A program made the position numbers and the translations under genes. A DNA stretch of 19,387 nucleotides from assembly GCA_001799195.1 (NCBI GenBank), contig MGSU01000021.1, positions 866 through 20,252 on the forward strand. Direction: 5' to 3'. Source of the stretch: Deltaproteobacteria bacterium RIFOXYA12_FULL_61_11 (GTDB lineage Bacteria > Bdellovibrionota_F > JAHFAK01 > YA12-FULL-61-11). The notes below the pieces were generated by a model. That model was not told where the DNA came from. It was given only the letters and a program-made list of their open reading frames with translations, and ran no database searches. How positions within the stretch are numbered: position 1 is the first letter of the stretch; each line of letters begins with the position of its first letter. Shown here piece by piece: positions 1 through 7,532 of the stretch.

Positions 1-2
1 TC

Positions 3-611
3 TCCCTGCAACTCCTCGACGAACCCGTGGCCGACGCCGATGCTCCCCCCGCCATACCCGTGGCGACCCCGGCGATAACCATGGCTGGCCTCGAGGCCAA
101 CCCCTCGCTCCTGCGGAAGCCGGTCGCGCTCAAGCTGACCCCCGAGGGCGGCGGCGTGATGATCCTCGACGACATCCACGAGCTCACCGAGAACACGGAC
201 CAAGAACGGCTCAAGGCCCGGCTCAAGGTCTTCACCCCGGACGGCACCCCGGTGCCCTACTTCGCCGGCGACGCCTACTACCTGGACCTCTTGGAACCCC
301 AGGACGGCATGGTCACGACCTATCTGGACTTCGGCATCGAGGGTCAGGGCTACGTCTACGTCCTCTCCTCGTCCGTGCCCAAGGCCGACGCCTCGTACCA
401 GCCGGACGCCCAGGACTACCATCTCGACATCTACGAACCGGACGGAACCTGGCTGGTCCGGACCGACGGAGTGGCCGCCGACAAGCTGACCGTGGACCTC
501 TGGCGCAACCTCAAGACCTTGAACTACGAGATGATCGTAGGGAAGAACGGTCGCACGGAGCCCTCGGTGAGCGAGTGGATACCTCCCACGCCGCCCGGTA
601 CCGAAGAATGA
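3..611 (+). CDS. Unidentified protein, C-terminal part (5'-truncated by window edge)
   Basis: The reading frame is open to the left edge, so the GTG at 27 is probably internal and the gene begins outside the window. About 200 C-terminal residues are visible. There is no signal peptide or membrane segment in this part. It is acidic and rich in Tyr, Asp and Pro, with beta-type patterning such as GYVYVLSSS, YHLDIYEPDG and TWLVRTDGV. The end is a Trp/Pro-rich tail (DLWRNLKTLNYE, then GRTEPSVSEWIPP). This suggests the last module of a larger beta-rich protein, possibly a repeat or propeller type, but I cannot name a family and assign no function. It ends with TGA, followed seven bases later by a strong hairpin terminator, so it closes its transcription unit. 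Its frame has the same GC-rich codon use as its neighbours. Confidence 0.8.
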   Translation, partial: SLQLLDEPVADADAPPAIPVATPAITMAGLEANPSLLRKPVALKLTPEGGGVMILDDIHELTENTDQERLKARLKVFTPDGTPVPYFAGDAYYLDLLEPQDGMVTTYLDFGIEGQGYVYVLSSSVPKADASYQPDAQDYHLDIYEPDGTWLVRTDGVAADKLTVDLWRNLKTLNYEMIVGKNGRTEPSVSEWIPPTPPGTEE

Positions 612-617
612 CCACAC

Positions 618-652
618 GCAGGGCCGGGGCAACCCGGCCCTGCTACCTGTTT
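618..652 (+). terminator. Rho-independent terminator with GCAA tetraloop
   Basis: A perfect 11-bp stem (618-628 pairs with 633-643) closes on a GCAA loop of the stable GNRA class and is followed by a U-rich tract, TACCTGTTTT. It begins seven bases after the stop of the upstream gene and ends just before the ribosome binding site of the next lipoprotein gene. The T tract is imperfect. The lipoprotein gene would need its own promoter, or partial read-through. Confidence 0.8.
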
Positions 653-670
653 TGCTGAGGACCTCTGTCG

Positions 671-3421
671 ATGAAATGCCTGTTATTGCTCCTACCTCTC
701 CTCTTCATATTGGCCTGCGAGGACGCTGCCGAAGACGCCCCTGACGCTTCACCCACCGCTCTCGAGGACGACACCCCAGAGCGCCGCAACCTGCACGAAC
801 ACGACTTCCACAAGGACTCGGAGCTGCGAGCGAGCCTCGGCGACCTGGTAGTCCTGCACCTCGAACGCGAGGGAACCCACGAGGGCGACAGCGGCGGAGA
901 AGGCATTGACCACATCCCGTACACCTTCCACCGCGACGTGCAACACACGGTCTGCTTCTCCGGAGAGGAAGAGGACGGGCATCACGCGATCCTCCGAGAC
1001 GAGACCGGCGACGAGGTTCTCGCCGTGAAGGCCGGAGGCTGCACCACGGTGACCTTGCCGGCCGGCAAGTACCTCAAGGAAGTCCACCACGGCGACAGCT
1101 CCGATGACGCTTCCCACCGAGTAGTCTTCGTGCAATCCGGGCTCTCCCGTCGGCATTTCGAGCACCATCCGGTCGAGGAAACCCCCGACCCGGCCACCCG
1201 TTTCAAAGAACTGCGCGAGATCATGGCCGAGCGCTACCCGACGGTAAAACCTCTCCGCCAAACTCCTGGCGTCTGCGCGGCCAGCGAGAACCGGCCTGCA
1301 AACGCCCTTAACCTCAAGACCGGCGAAGTCGCCGTGTTCCTGGCCAACACCGGGTCGGGAACCGGAGCAACCCCGTGCAAACCGGCGTCCGGCACCATCA
1401 AGGTCTATAAAGGGGGCTGCGACCAGGTCGGAGCACAACTCGCAGGCGTGTCCGTCGGCCCGCGCACCCAGGTCGTGGTCTTCGACACCGGGAATTATTC
1501 CGGCAGACTCCAGTCCTACCGCTCCGAGAGCGTCAACGACGCGGCGACCTTCTGCTTCTCCGCCGACCATATCACGAGCGCTCAACCCTCCCTCGCGGTC
1601 TCGACCATCCGCACTACCGACGAGGTCACCTGCAAGGTCGAGAGATCCGGCCATTATTGTATCTGCGGCTATGGACCCTGCTATCTCGGTTGTCGGGTCC
1701 AGGAGGCGAACAACGAGACGGTCTGGGGTAACCACACCGACATCTTCGTTCCCGGTACAACTGTTGTGACCAATCCCGGCGAGGTCTTGCTGATCGGGAA
1801 CGAGCTCGATGCGCACTGCTGTGCCTCGGCGCATGTGCTCAAGGAGAGCTGCGCCGATCTGTCGCTCATCGCCTGGGACGAGAAAGCGACCGGTTTGGTC
1901 CTGGGCTCGGCCAACACCTTCGCCATCGCCTACGACGATGCCCGGTTCCGAGGAGCCCGGCACACCCAGGTCGACGCCGCGGGCTGGGTCCCGGGGCACT
2001 GGGATCCGGTGACCAATGCTTATGTACTCTTGTCGAAGAACCCGGCCGACACCATCAACGTCGAGGCCGGCAAGGTCTCGTCGATCAGCGTTTACACCAC
2101 GGAGCACTACAGCCAGGTCACCACGATCGACACCCATGCCTGCTCCAACTGTAATTTGCGAGGGGTGGACTTCAGCAACAAGAACCTCAACAATGTCATT
2201 CTCTTCAACGCTGACCTGACCGGCGCCGACCTCACCAATACCCAACTCGAGGGGGCCGATCTCCGCCACGCCATCCTGAAGGGAGTGAAAGCCAGCAACG
2301 CCAATTTCAACGGCGCCCTGCTCGACTACGCCACCATAGGCCTGACCGACGACGAAGCCAGGACCATGGCCCCTGCGAATTTCTCGGGCGCCTTCATGAA
2401 GAACGCCCGACTCTACAACGTCAATGCCCGGGGGGTGAATTTCCAGAATGCCCACTTCTACGACGACGGCAGCCTGTCGGCCACGCTGGCAAAAGCCCAG
2501 TTGGACAAGGCCGATTTCTCGGGCGCGGTCCTGGTCGGCACCACCTTCGACGAAGTAACCAGCATGAGCGGCGCGAAGTTCAACAACGCGGTGCTGATCA
2601 ATGCCTTTTTCAAGAAGGTCCAGCTCGGCGACAACAACGGCAACAATCAAGTGTCCTTCACCGGCGCTCAACTCTACGGTACGAATTTCTCGAACACCTC
2701 CCTCGATTTTTCGGACCTTACCAATGCCAAGGTCGCCTTCTTTGCCAACACGGCCATGGTCACCAAGATCACGAGGTTCGACTCCGTGAACCGTCGCTAT
2801 GTCACCATGGGCGAGGCGGTCAGTTACAACGCCAACTACCCGTCTCTCTTGCCCTTGACCACCGGCAATACCACCTGTCCCGACGGTGGGCGGGGTATCT
2901 GCGACGGCAACGGCGGGGAGAGTTATGCGAGTTGTCCCCAGGATTGCACGCAGAACCTCTCCTGTACCCGTCACCAGAACTGCATCTCGAAAACCTGGAC
3001 CGATTCCTATTACGTGGGCCGCTGGCAATGCAATTCGGGCCTCTGCTCCATGTGCAAGACCGGGAATCAGTCCTACAACTGCCAATGCGGGGACACGATC
3101 TGCAATATCGAACTCGGAGAATCGCCCCTGACTTGTCCGGATGATTGCGCGGGAAGTCACTTTCAGTATGATTTCGACGAGTGTGGCCACCCCTCCCACT
3201 GCGTCACGAAACCCTGGCCCTCCTCCCTCAGCGGGAAGTACGGACGCTGGACCTGTCCGATGGACGGCGCCGGCTACGGCACCTGTACCGCGGTAGAGTC
3301 CAATTCATGCGGTGACGACCTGTGCGATATGAACGGCCGATGGATGCCCAAGGATGTGCCGGCCTATGTCGGCTACCGCGTCAGCACCGGCCAGACCCTC
3401 GGCGGCTGTGGCTGCGACTGA
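671..3421 (+). CDS. Lipoprotein with pentapeptide repeats and Cys-rich C-terminal repeats
   Basis: This is a 916-residue exported protein. Residues 1-16 form a type II signal (MK, a Leu run, then ILAC with Cys16), so it is predicted to be lipid-anchored. Two beta-type segments (around 265-285 and 415-435, with FDTGNYSG and YDDARFRGA) weakly resemble crystallin-like or Ig-like folds. Residues 491-690 are pentapeptide repeats of the A(D/N)LxG type, for example ADLTGADL and EGADLRHA, which form a right-handed beta-helix; the array is interrupted near 555-570 and 595-610. Residues 736-915 hold Cys-rich units: CGDxxC...GES...CPxDC type (736-759, 806-826, and a degenerate copy from 880) alternating with a CxxHxxCxxKxW...GRWxC module (765-795 and 838-872). 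A GAGGA ribosome site lies 5' of the ATG. The function is unknown; a disulfide-stabilised surface or adhesion role is an inference from the extracytoplasmic repeats. Confidence 0.88.
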   Translation: MKCLLLLLPLLFILACEDAAEDAPDASPTALEDDTPERRNLHEHDFHKDSELRASLGDLVVLHLEREGTHEGDSGGEGIDHIPYTFHRDVQHTVCFSGEEEDGHHAILRDETGDEVLAVKAGGCTTVTLPAGKYLKEVHHGDSSDDASHRVVFVQSGLSRRHFEHHPVEETPDPATRFKELREIMAERYPTVKPLRQTPGVCAASENRPANALNLKTGEVAVFLANTGSGTGATPCKPASGTIKVYKGGCDQVGAQLAGVSVGPRTQVVVFDTGNYSGRLQSYRSESVNDAATFCFSADHITSAQPSLAVSTIRTTDEVTCKVERSGHYCICGYGPCYLGCRVQEANNETVWGNHTDIFVPGTTVVTNPGEVLLIGNELDAHCCASAHVLKESCADLSLIAWDEKATGLVLGSANTFAIAYDDARFRGARHTQVDAAGWVPGHWDPVTNAYVLLSKNPADTINVEAGKVSSISVYTTEHYSQVTTIDTHACSNCNLRGVDFSNKNLNNVILFNADLTGADLTNTQLEGADLRHAILKGVKASNANFNGALLDYATIGLTDDEARTMAPANFSGAFMKNARLYNVNARGVNFQNAHFYDDGSLSATLAKAQLDKADFSGAVLVGTTFDEVTSMSGAKFNNAVLINAFFKKVQLGDNNGNNQVSFTGAQLYGTNFSNTSLDFSDLTNAKVAFFANTAMVTKITRFDSVNRRYVTMGEAVSYNANYPSLLPLTTGNTTCPDGGRGICDGNGGESYASCPQDCTQNLSCTRHQNCISKTWTDSYYVGRWQCNSGLCSMCKTGNQSYNCQCGDTICNIELGESPLTCPDDCAGSHFQYDFDECGHPSHCVTKPWPSSLSGKYGRWTCPMDGAGYGTCTAVESNSCGDDLCDMNGRWMPKDVPAYVGYRVSTGQTLGGCGCD

Positions 3422-3459
3422 ATAGTGCTACGGGGAGGTGCCCACGGGAGGTCGCGGGC

Positions 3460-5931
3460 TCAGGGTAGGTCCACGCCACGGGCCAAGATCTGGTACACCT
3501 CATTCCCATCGAGGTCGTCCTGCCAGGCCACGACCAGGGTCTTGCCGGCCAAAGCGACCGACGGGCTGAGCTGCTGACCGGCGCTCTGCAGGTTGACCGT
3601 CCAGCGAGCTTGCCACTCGGAGCCGTCGGCGCGAAAGGCCTTGGCGTGGATCTGGGAGGTCCCGTTACCGTCGCCATCGTCTTGCCAGGCCACGACGAAG
3701 GAACCATCGGTGCCGGCCGCAAGGCTTGGTGCAGCATGGGTGCCCGCTCCAGCGACCACGGCGAAATCCGAGAACCTGGCCGTGCCGTCGGCGTTGAACC
3801 CGCGTGCTAAGAGGTTGGAGTTGCCGTCCTTGTCCTGATCGTCCTCCCAGACCACCACGAAATGGCCGGCCTGATCCAAGCTCAGAGAAGGACGGTACTG
3901 TTGGCCCGTGTCCACGCTGTTGACCACGATCTTGGGGAATCGTTCCTTTCCTGCAGAATCGAACCCCCGGGCGTGGATCTGGTAATAACCGTTGCCGTCG
4001 GTATCGTCCTGCCAAGCCACGACAAACGCGCCGCTGGCGTCCAGGGCCACGGTAGGTTCGAGGTGCTGTCCAGCGGTATCGGTGTGGCCGCTGCGGTCCG
4101 GAAAAAGCGGCGAGCCGTCGGCGTTGAAGCCCCGCACGAGAATCTGTGCGCCATTTCCTCCGGCGACGTCCTCCCATGCAACCACGAAGCGACCATCGGA
4201 ACTCATGCCGATGGCCGGGTTGCGCTGCTGACCCGAGGCCTCGCTGTTCACGGTAAAGACCGGGAGGCGCTCGCTCCCGTCAGCGTGGAACCCTCTGGCC
4301 TTGACCTGGAAAACGCCGTTCCCGTCGGTGTCGTCCTCCCAGACCACGACCGCCCGGCCGTCGCGGTCCACGGCCACGGCAGGATGACGCTGCTGCCCGT
4401 TCTGGTTACCGTTGATCACCTGGGCCGGAAATTTCTGGCACCCCCCGGCAAGAAAGCCCCGGAGGAAGATATCGCGGTTGCCGGCGCCGTCGGCCTTCGA
4501 GGAGTCATCCTCCCAGACCGCGACAAAATCGCCGTTCTCGGCCATGGCCACTGCGGGCCTCTCTTGTTGACCTTCTCCCACGCTGTTGACCGTTCGGTCG
4601 AGAAACGAGCGCCGGCCGAGGTCCTCGCGAACGAACGGTTTCGTCCAGAGTGGCTCATAGGTGAAGGAGAAAGCGTGATCCGGAGCCAGGGGATCGGAAG
4701 GATAATCGTCGTTGCCCTGCTTGTTCAGTTCGCTGCAGAACAGGACCGGATGTCCGCCCGGGAAGACCGAGGTGTTGCCGTCCTCGACCGAGAAGGTACG
4801 CGCCTGGACCTGGCCGACCGCAGGATCGAAGACGAGTTGGCGCAGCCACCCGTTCCCGGTGTACGTGCCGGCCTTGCAGTGGTCGTTGCACTGGTCCGGG
4901 CTCTTCGCGTTACAGGCCGCCTCGGCCTGGTAGTCCACGACCAGTTGTTGCACCGTGTTCCCGGCATTGCCCGTTCTCGGTGCGTGGGCCGATTCGTTGA
5001 CGTGGCCGGACACGACCAGGAAGATGGAGCTGTAACGGCTGACGAATTCATCCCAAACCGTCTCGCCGGCCGCTCCCACAGTACCGTAATCGGGATTGGG
5101 GCACCCTTCGGCATACGCTCCACCTTTAGTTAGATAACAATGGGTTGCGACGATGACTCGCCGGTCGGGATGTCGAGCAAGGAGGTCCTCGGCCAGGCAG
5201 AGCGTATCTTTGCGCGGAGCATACTCGAGGCTCAGCACCAGGAACTTCTGCGCGCCGTTTTCGAACAGCGTGTAATTGTTGACATTACTCGAGCCCAGCG
5301 ATCCACCGAACCACGCACGTCCGGAGAAGCGGGAGGCGGGGAAGTGGCTGTCGAAGAAGGTTCTGCTCCGGAAGGACGCCGAGGATTTTCCAAGGTAATC
5401 GTGATTCCCCGGCACCACGCTGTAGGGCAGGTCGGCTTGATCGAGGATGCGGTGCGCAGCAGAGGCTATTTCCCACTGCTCTGGTTCATTGCTGCCGGTG
5501 ATGTCGCCGAGATGCACGGCCATGAGGATGTTCTCGGTCTCCCGGTGATCTCGGATCCAACGCATCTGTTTCCAATAGGTATTTTCCTCGCCGTTCCCTT
5601 GTTTCGAGGTGTAGTACTGGGTGTCGGGCACCAAGACGATCGAGAAGGGAACGAGGTCCGCTGCCGTCGGCACCACGGTCCCGGGGGTGGGTCCATCCGG
5701 CTGGCCGGGGTCCCCAGGGGGAGGATTCTGCGGGAAGATAGTCCCTCCCTGCTGCAATCCGCTTCGATCCCCCTGGGAAGAGGGGTCGAAGGCCGAAGCA
5801 TCCCTGGTGCCAGTATTCTCGTGACCGCAACCGAGAAGACCCGGAACTAGTAGTGTCATCAACACGATGAGGAGTTGCCTGCCGCCGGTCCCACTCCCAG
5901 ACCACGGAAGGGGAGCAGCGTGTATCCCCAT
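3460..5931 (-). CDS. Lipoprotein calcineurin-like metallophosphoesterase with seven-repeat beta-propeller
   Basis: The chosen ATG gives 823 residues, placing a hydrophobic segment and lipobox (LLGC, Cys35) at the N-terminus. The frame stays open upstream to a GTG at 6078 and no strong ribosome site marks any start, so the start is uncertain. A Pro/Gly-rich linker (50-90) leads to a metallophosphoesterase domain (about 95-400) with the metal-site signatures PDTQ (D103), LGD (D143), GNHD (175-178), ATHC (H264) and GH (310); Gln105 replaces the usual His of DxH. Residues 457-823 are seven repeats of about 55 residues ending in GQQ, each with a WED/WQD acidic loop such as DDTDGNG. The strand before repeat 1 (DRTVNSVGEGQQ) matches the strand missing from the truncated repeat 7, as in propeller closure. 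The enzyme should hydrolyse phosphate esters outside the cytoplasm; the substrate is unknown. It converges with the upstream lipoprotein gene, 38 bp away. Confidence 0.88.
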   Translation of the reverse strand: MGIHAAPLPWSGSGTGGRQLLIVLMTLLVPGLLGCGHENTGTRDASAFDPSSQGDRSGLQQGGTIFPQNPPPGDPGQPDGPTPGTVVPTAADLVPFSIVLVPDTQYYTSKQGNGEENTYWKQMRWIRDHRETENILMAVHLGDITGSNEPEQWEIASAAHRILDQADLPYSVVPGNHDYLGKSSASFRSRTFFDSHFPASRFSGRAWFGGSLGSSNVNNYTLFENGAQKFLVLSLEYAPRKDTLCLAEDLLARHPDRRVIVATHCYLTKGGAYAEGCPNPDYGTVGAAGETVWDEFVSRYSSIFLVVSGHVNESAHAPRTGNAGNTVQQLVVDYQAEAACNAKSPDQCNDHCKAGTYTGNGWLRQLVFDPAVGQVQARTFSVEDGNTSVFPGGHPVLFCSELNKQGNDDYPSDPLAPDHAFSFTYEPLWTKPFVREDLGRRSFLDRTVNSVGEGQQERPAVAMAENGDFVAVWEDDSSKADGAGNRDIFLRGFLAGGCQKFPAQVINGNQNGQQRHPAVAVDRDGRAVVVWEDDTDGNGVFQVKARGFHADGSERLPVFTVNSEASGQQRNPAIGMSSDGRFVVAWEDVAGGNGAQILVRGFNADGSPLFPDRSGHTDTAGQHLEPTVALDASGAFVVAWQDDTDGNGYYQIHARGFDSAGKERFPKIVVNSVDTGQQYRPSLSLDQAGHFVVVWEDDQDKDGNSNLLARGFNADGTARFSDFAVVAGAGTHAAPSLAAGTDGSFVVAWQDDGDGNGTSQIHAKAFRADGSEWQARWTVNLQSAGQQLSPSVALAGKTLVVAWQDDLDGNEVYQILARGVDLP

Positions 5932-6135
5932 GGGTGCGCCATCCATGCTAGGTCGCGTCCTCTGCAACACCGGCGAGCTACTCCTCCGAAGAAGAACTGC
6001 CAGTTCCATGGTACACGCCCGCCCCATGCTTGACCATCCACGTATTCTCTCCTCGAAAACTCTTCCCCACAGGTCCACGACCGCACCCGGCAGAGAGCAC
6101 GACTAGGGGAGCCCGCCTGCCAAGGCAACAACAAG

Positions 6136-6239
6136 AGATAACGCAACACGTTGGGTTTTTAACCAATACCATATTTATATTGACAATACCATTAGAATTC
6201 TGTAATCAGTCAACTCGTAATTGGAACGTTGCGTTATCT
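6136..6239. repeat. Perfect 12-bp inverted repeat flanking an AT-rich promoter
   Basis: AGATAACGCAAC at 6136-6147 is the exact reverse complement of GTTGCGTTATCT at 6228-6239. The arms lie 80 bases apart and bracket the AT-rich stretch with the promoter hexamers; the right arm ends seven bases before the GGAGG ribosome site of the gene at 6256. A paired operator that binds a regulator, or loops, is the likeliest reading. The ends of a very short mobile element are possible, but no target duplication is evident. Confidence 0.55.
6180..6206 (+). promoter_or_regulatory. Sigma-70-like promoter for the twin-hairpin protein gene
   Basis: TTGACA at 6180-6185 matches the -35 consensus exactly. TGTAAT at 6201-6206 matches five of six bases of the -10 element, but the spacer is only 15 bp, which is short. 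The element lies between the arms of the 12-bp inverted repeat and about 50 bp before the ATG at 6256. Confidence 0.45.
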
Positions 6240-6255
6240 ACTCGTGGAGGAAACG

Positions 6256-6807
6256 ATGAAGACCTTGTGCATAGCCCTGATGATGTCCCTGGTCGGAGCC
6301 CTCTCCGCTCAGGCAACTGACAAGAGCTGTAAAGACCTGGAACAGGACATCGCCGCACTCGAACGCGGGATCGCCAGTATGACCAGCGCCTACGAGCAGG
6401 CCAACGCCCTGTACCTCGAGATGTGCTTCAGCCACGGCGGTCACGGCAGCCCTCAGTGCACCCAGATGATGCTTGGCCTCAACGAACTGCGCAAGGACAT
6501 CGCCATGGACGAGCAGAGGCTCGCCGAGCTGCGCAAGACCCACGCCGGGCAGTGCACCATGAGCCCCGAGGAGTGCGAGACCCTTTCGGCCAGCATCGAG
6601 CGGCTCGGCCAGGATATCGAGGCCCAGGAACGGGCCATCGACTCGCTGCACCAGTTCTTCGCCGAGCTGTGCCTCAGCCACGGCCAGCTCATGACCCCGC
6701 AGTGCCAAGCCATGTCACGCAACCTGTCCGAGATGATGGTCGCCTCGCAGCGCCTCCAGGAGAAGCGCGCGGGCTTGACCGCGACCTTCGAAGAGCAGTG
6801 CCGCTGA
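6256..6807 (+). CDS. Exported twin helical-hairpin protein with duplicated C-x31-C-x10-C-x31-C units
   Basis: The ATG at 6256 is chosen because GGAGG lies five bases upstream and it opens a clean signal peptide (MK, then a hydrophobic stretch ending ALSAQA around residue 20); an in-frame start at 6229 would spoil this. The 183-residue product is almost entirely helical, rich in Glu, Gln, Leu and Ala with heptad-like patterning. Its cysteines fall at 25, 57, 68, 100 and at 107, 139, 150, 182: spacings of 32, 11 and 32 in both halves, with the halves offset by exactly 82 residues. The loops also match (MCFSHG...PQC and LCLSHG...PQC). Each half is best read as an antiparallel helical hairpin locked by two disulfides in an oxidising compartment. 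I do not recognise the family; a periplasmic binding, inhibitor or structural role is possible. It converges with the B3/B4 gene, with 19 bp between stops. Confidence 0.85.
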   Translation: MKTLCIALMMSLVGALSAQATDKSCKDLEQDIAALERGIASMTSAYEQANALYLEMCFSHGGHGSPQCTQMMLGLNELRKDIAMDEQRLAELRKTHAGQCTMSPEECETLSASIERLGQDIEAQERAIDSLHQFFAELCLSHGQLMTPQCQAMSRNLSEMMVASQRLQEKRAGLTATFEEQCR

Positions 6808-6826
6808 CCCTCCCCGCTCCGCGTCC

Positions 6827-7480
6827 TCACCCCACGCTCAACTCGATTGCTTCCGCCTCGGCGTAAAGCCGCAGGACTCCGACGAGACGTTCACCCCATC
6901 CACGCAACGCCTCAGCGCTGATCCTATCCTGAGGGGCATAGATGACGGCCAGGGCCGAGGTGGTCTCGGCCGTGACCTTGCCCGCCATGGCATCTTTGAC
7001 CGGGGTGCCGAGCGGCACTTCGCCGGCACAGGTACAGATCAGACCACCGAGGTCGAGTTCCTGGCCCGAGGGATTGAACACGTAGCGCTCGCCCTCGCGG
7101 CCGAAACGGAAAACGACCTCGCCGCCGAAGCGTGCACCATCCAGCATGGTGATGGGCAAGCCGCTCTCCAAGGACACGAGGTTATTGCAGTCAACCAGGG
7201 CGGTGAGGAAGGGAAACCTTCCTTCGCGGGCGGCCTGGGCCAAGTACTCGCTGGCCGGCTTGCCTCGGCCCGAGGGGTGGTACCCACCGCGGCGGAGCAG
7301 AGCTCGGACCCCTCGGCGCAGTTCCTCTGGGGGAAAGTCCTCCACGGTCCTCTTCTGGACCAGGGCCGTCAGTTCTGCGGTCAGTGCGGCCGGAGAGGGG
7401 CCTTCGACGACCCGCCCGACCTCCACCACCGCGACCCGCAGACCCTGCCCGTACAACTCGTTGACGATAGACCTCTCCAT
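6827..7480 (-). CDS. Solo B3/B4 (PheT-type) domain protein
   Basis: This 217-residue cytosolic protein resembles the B3/B4 domain of the phenylalanyl-tRNA synthetase beta subunit, which in the full enzyme edits mischarged Tyr-tRNA(Phe); stand-alone copies (COG3382 type) occur widely. Family-like features are the helical start with RGVRALLRRGGYHPSGRGKPA, then LVDCNNLVSLESGLPI, GGEVVFRFGREGERY and GTPVKDAMAGKVTAETTSA. The ATG at 7480 is chosen over the GTG at 7486 because AGGAGG ends seven bases before the ATG and abuts the GTG. It is the last gene of a three-gene minus-strand set, 52 bp after the VanX-type gene. The molecular role of solo B3/B4 proteins is not settled; tRNA or aminoacyl binding is inferred from the family. 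Confidence 0.85.
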   Translation of the reverse strand: MERSIVNELYGQGLRVAVVEVGRVVEGPSPAALTAELTALVQKRTVEDFPPEELRRGVRALLRRGGYHPSGRGKPASEYLAQAAREGRFPFLTALVDCNNLVSLESGLPITMLDGARFGGEVVFRFGREGERYVFNPSGQELDLGGLICTCAGEVPLGTPVKDAMAGKVTAETTSALAVIYAPQDRISAEALRGWGERLVGVLRLYAEAEAIELSVG

Positions 7481-7532
7481 CCCCACACCTCCTCGCTACC
7501 TCGCAACGCCCCTCCGGCAGGGACACCCTCCC

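Larger units (their letters stand above)
5932..6255. other. Divergent intergenic/leader region, AT-rich core
   Basis: The left part (5932-6078) is GC-rich and could code an N-terminal extension of the phosphoesterase if a start at 5946, 6009 or 6078 is used. The right part (about 6130-6240) is strikingly AT-rich for this DNA and is a divergent promoter zone. It holds a 12-bp inverted repeat at its edges, two copies of CAATACCAT starting 20 bp apart (6164-6172 and 6184-6192), and promoter-like hexamers. No gene is seen in it. Confidence 0.55.

Noticed and set aside
749-3199. Long open frame (816 codons) on the minus strand within the pentapeptide-repeat lipoprotein gene
   Set aside because: It is the antisense shadow of a confident gene. 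The translation is Val/Gly/Arg-rich without family motifs, as expected opposite GC-rich repeat coding.
3422-3459. Possible bidirectional terminator between the two convergent lipoprotein genes
   Set aside because: The 38-bp gap shows only a short direct repeat (GGGAGGT-like) and no stem with a T tract on either strand.
3862-5133. 423-codon plus-strand frame within the phosphoesterase gene
   Set aside because: It is antisense to the propeller repeats and catalytic domain. Its apparent repeats only mirror those of the real gene.
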